A DNA stretch of 64,000 bases from JADJOY01 sp046331705 [NCBI: bacterium] (GTDB lineage: Bacteria; JADJOY01). The position numbers were made by a program, and so were the translations under genes. Under the pieces are notes generated by a model that was given only the letters and a program-made list of their open reading frames with translations, made no database searches and had not been told where the DNA came from. Positions 63,722 through 64,000 of the stretch are shown in pieces (position 1 is the first letter of the stretch; each line of letters begins with the position of its first letter). The stretch spans positions 62,001-126,000 of the forward strand of contig JAXLQJ010000014.1 in the NCBI GenBank assembly GCA_046331705.1, read 5' to 3'.

Positions 63722-64000
63722 GCGTTCGGACACTCATCCTCGGTTGTGGCGACGTCGGCACGCGGCTCGGGCTCGCCCTCGCCGAGCGCGGCCACGAGGT
63801 GTGGGGATTGCGGCGCGACGCCGCGCGTATACCGGGCCCGATCCACGCGCTGGGTGGCGACCTCGCTCGGCCCGAAACGCTGCCGCGCTGGCCCGCAGGT
63901 CTCGATCTCGTGTTCTACACCGCTGCCGCGGACGACCCCTCGGAGGCGGCCTACACGGCCGCGTACGTCGACGGCCTGCGCAACGCGCTCGCATCGATCA
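63718..64000 (+). CDS. NAD(P)-dependent epimerase/dehydratase-like protein, 3' end outside window
   Basis: The first 94 codons are visible. The Rossmann nucleotide-binding start TLILGCGDVGTRLGLALAE has the GxGxxG-type pattern of the YeeZ-like branch of short-chain sugar epimerases, followed by VWGLRRDAARIPGPIHALGG and LVFYTAAADDPSE. It is coupled to the PAP2 gene by ATGA overlap. The active-site YxxxK would be beyond the window. Confidence 0.85.
   Translation, partial: MSVRTLILGCGDVGTRLGLALAERGHEVWGLRRDAARIPGPIHALGGDLARPETLPRWPAGLDLVFYTAAADDPSEAAYTAAYVDGLRNALASI

Overview
The window is GC-rich DNA from a Gram-negative bacterium with an outer membrane: it carries a TonB-dependent receptor, a TonB/ExbB/ExbD/ExbD set, lipoproteins with lipoboxes and very large secreted repeat proteins. 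The mix of CSLREA/right-handed beta-helix proteins, PKD lipoproteins, a Ser/Thr kinase fusion and GTG starts suits a 'deltaproteobacterial' lineage (Myxococcota, Desulfobacterota or a related uncultured group). That placement is inferred from gene content; no marker gene in the window settles it.

Left part (1-12.5 kb, accessory). A patatin-like lipase (cut by the window start) is followed by tRNA-Glu(UUC). Against the 3' end of the tRNA lies a ParB-type/DNA-methyltransferase gene broken by several frameshifts, which looks like the remnant of an element integrated at the tRNA. Next comes a minus-strand operon of secreted proteins (a beta-helix/TSP3 protein plus two paralogous exported proteins), disrupted by an intact IS3-family element at 5642-6953. 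A lone copy of that element's terminal repeat at 7447-7475 supplies the stop codon of a 1304-residue SIR2-STAND-TPR protein, a candidate anti-phage NADase sensor.

Middle left (12.5-31 kb). Small hypothetical proteins, an Arg/Gly-rich protein and a DUF2007 protein precede a plus-strand cluster of DUF2252 protein, zinc-ribbon protein, helical protein and a lone contractile-tail sheath protein. Two PKD-repeat lipoproteins share an unnamed C-terminal domain. An Old Yellow Enzyme-type oxidoreductase faces a minus-strand group: helicase, EXPERA-like membrane protein, chitosanase-like enzyme and a TIR-Ser/Thr kinase-FGE fusion of 728 residues. The TIR fusion and the SIR2-STAND protein are the two most unusual proteins here; both pair a predicted NAD-cleaving domain with a nucleotide-dependent signalling module.

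Right part (31-64 kb, more conventional). A tight operon (31787-38191) encodes a branched-chain/2-oxo acid dehydrogenase: split E1-alpha and E1-beta, E2, an XRE-cupin regulator and a second, fused E1. No E3 is present. Two giant secreted paralogues (1675 and 2037 residues) follow: beta-helix, then 8 or 11 'choice-of-anchor' repeats, then five FG-GAP/VCBS calcium-binding repeats. The remainder holds a CoA-type Nudix hydrolase, a TonB-dependent receptor ending in a strong intrinsic terminator, a transglutaminase/TPR lipoprotein, tonB-exbB-exbD-exbD, an ATP-grasp protein, an alpha/beta hydrolase, a HAD phosphatase, DUF2062, ferritin-like and DUF4202 proteins, a PAP2-type phosphatase and the start of a nucleotide-sugar epimerase-like gene cut by the window end.
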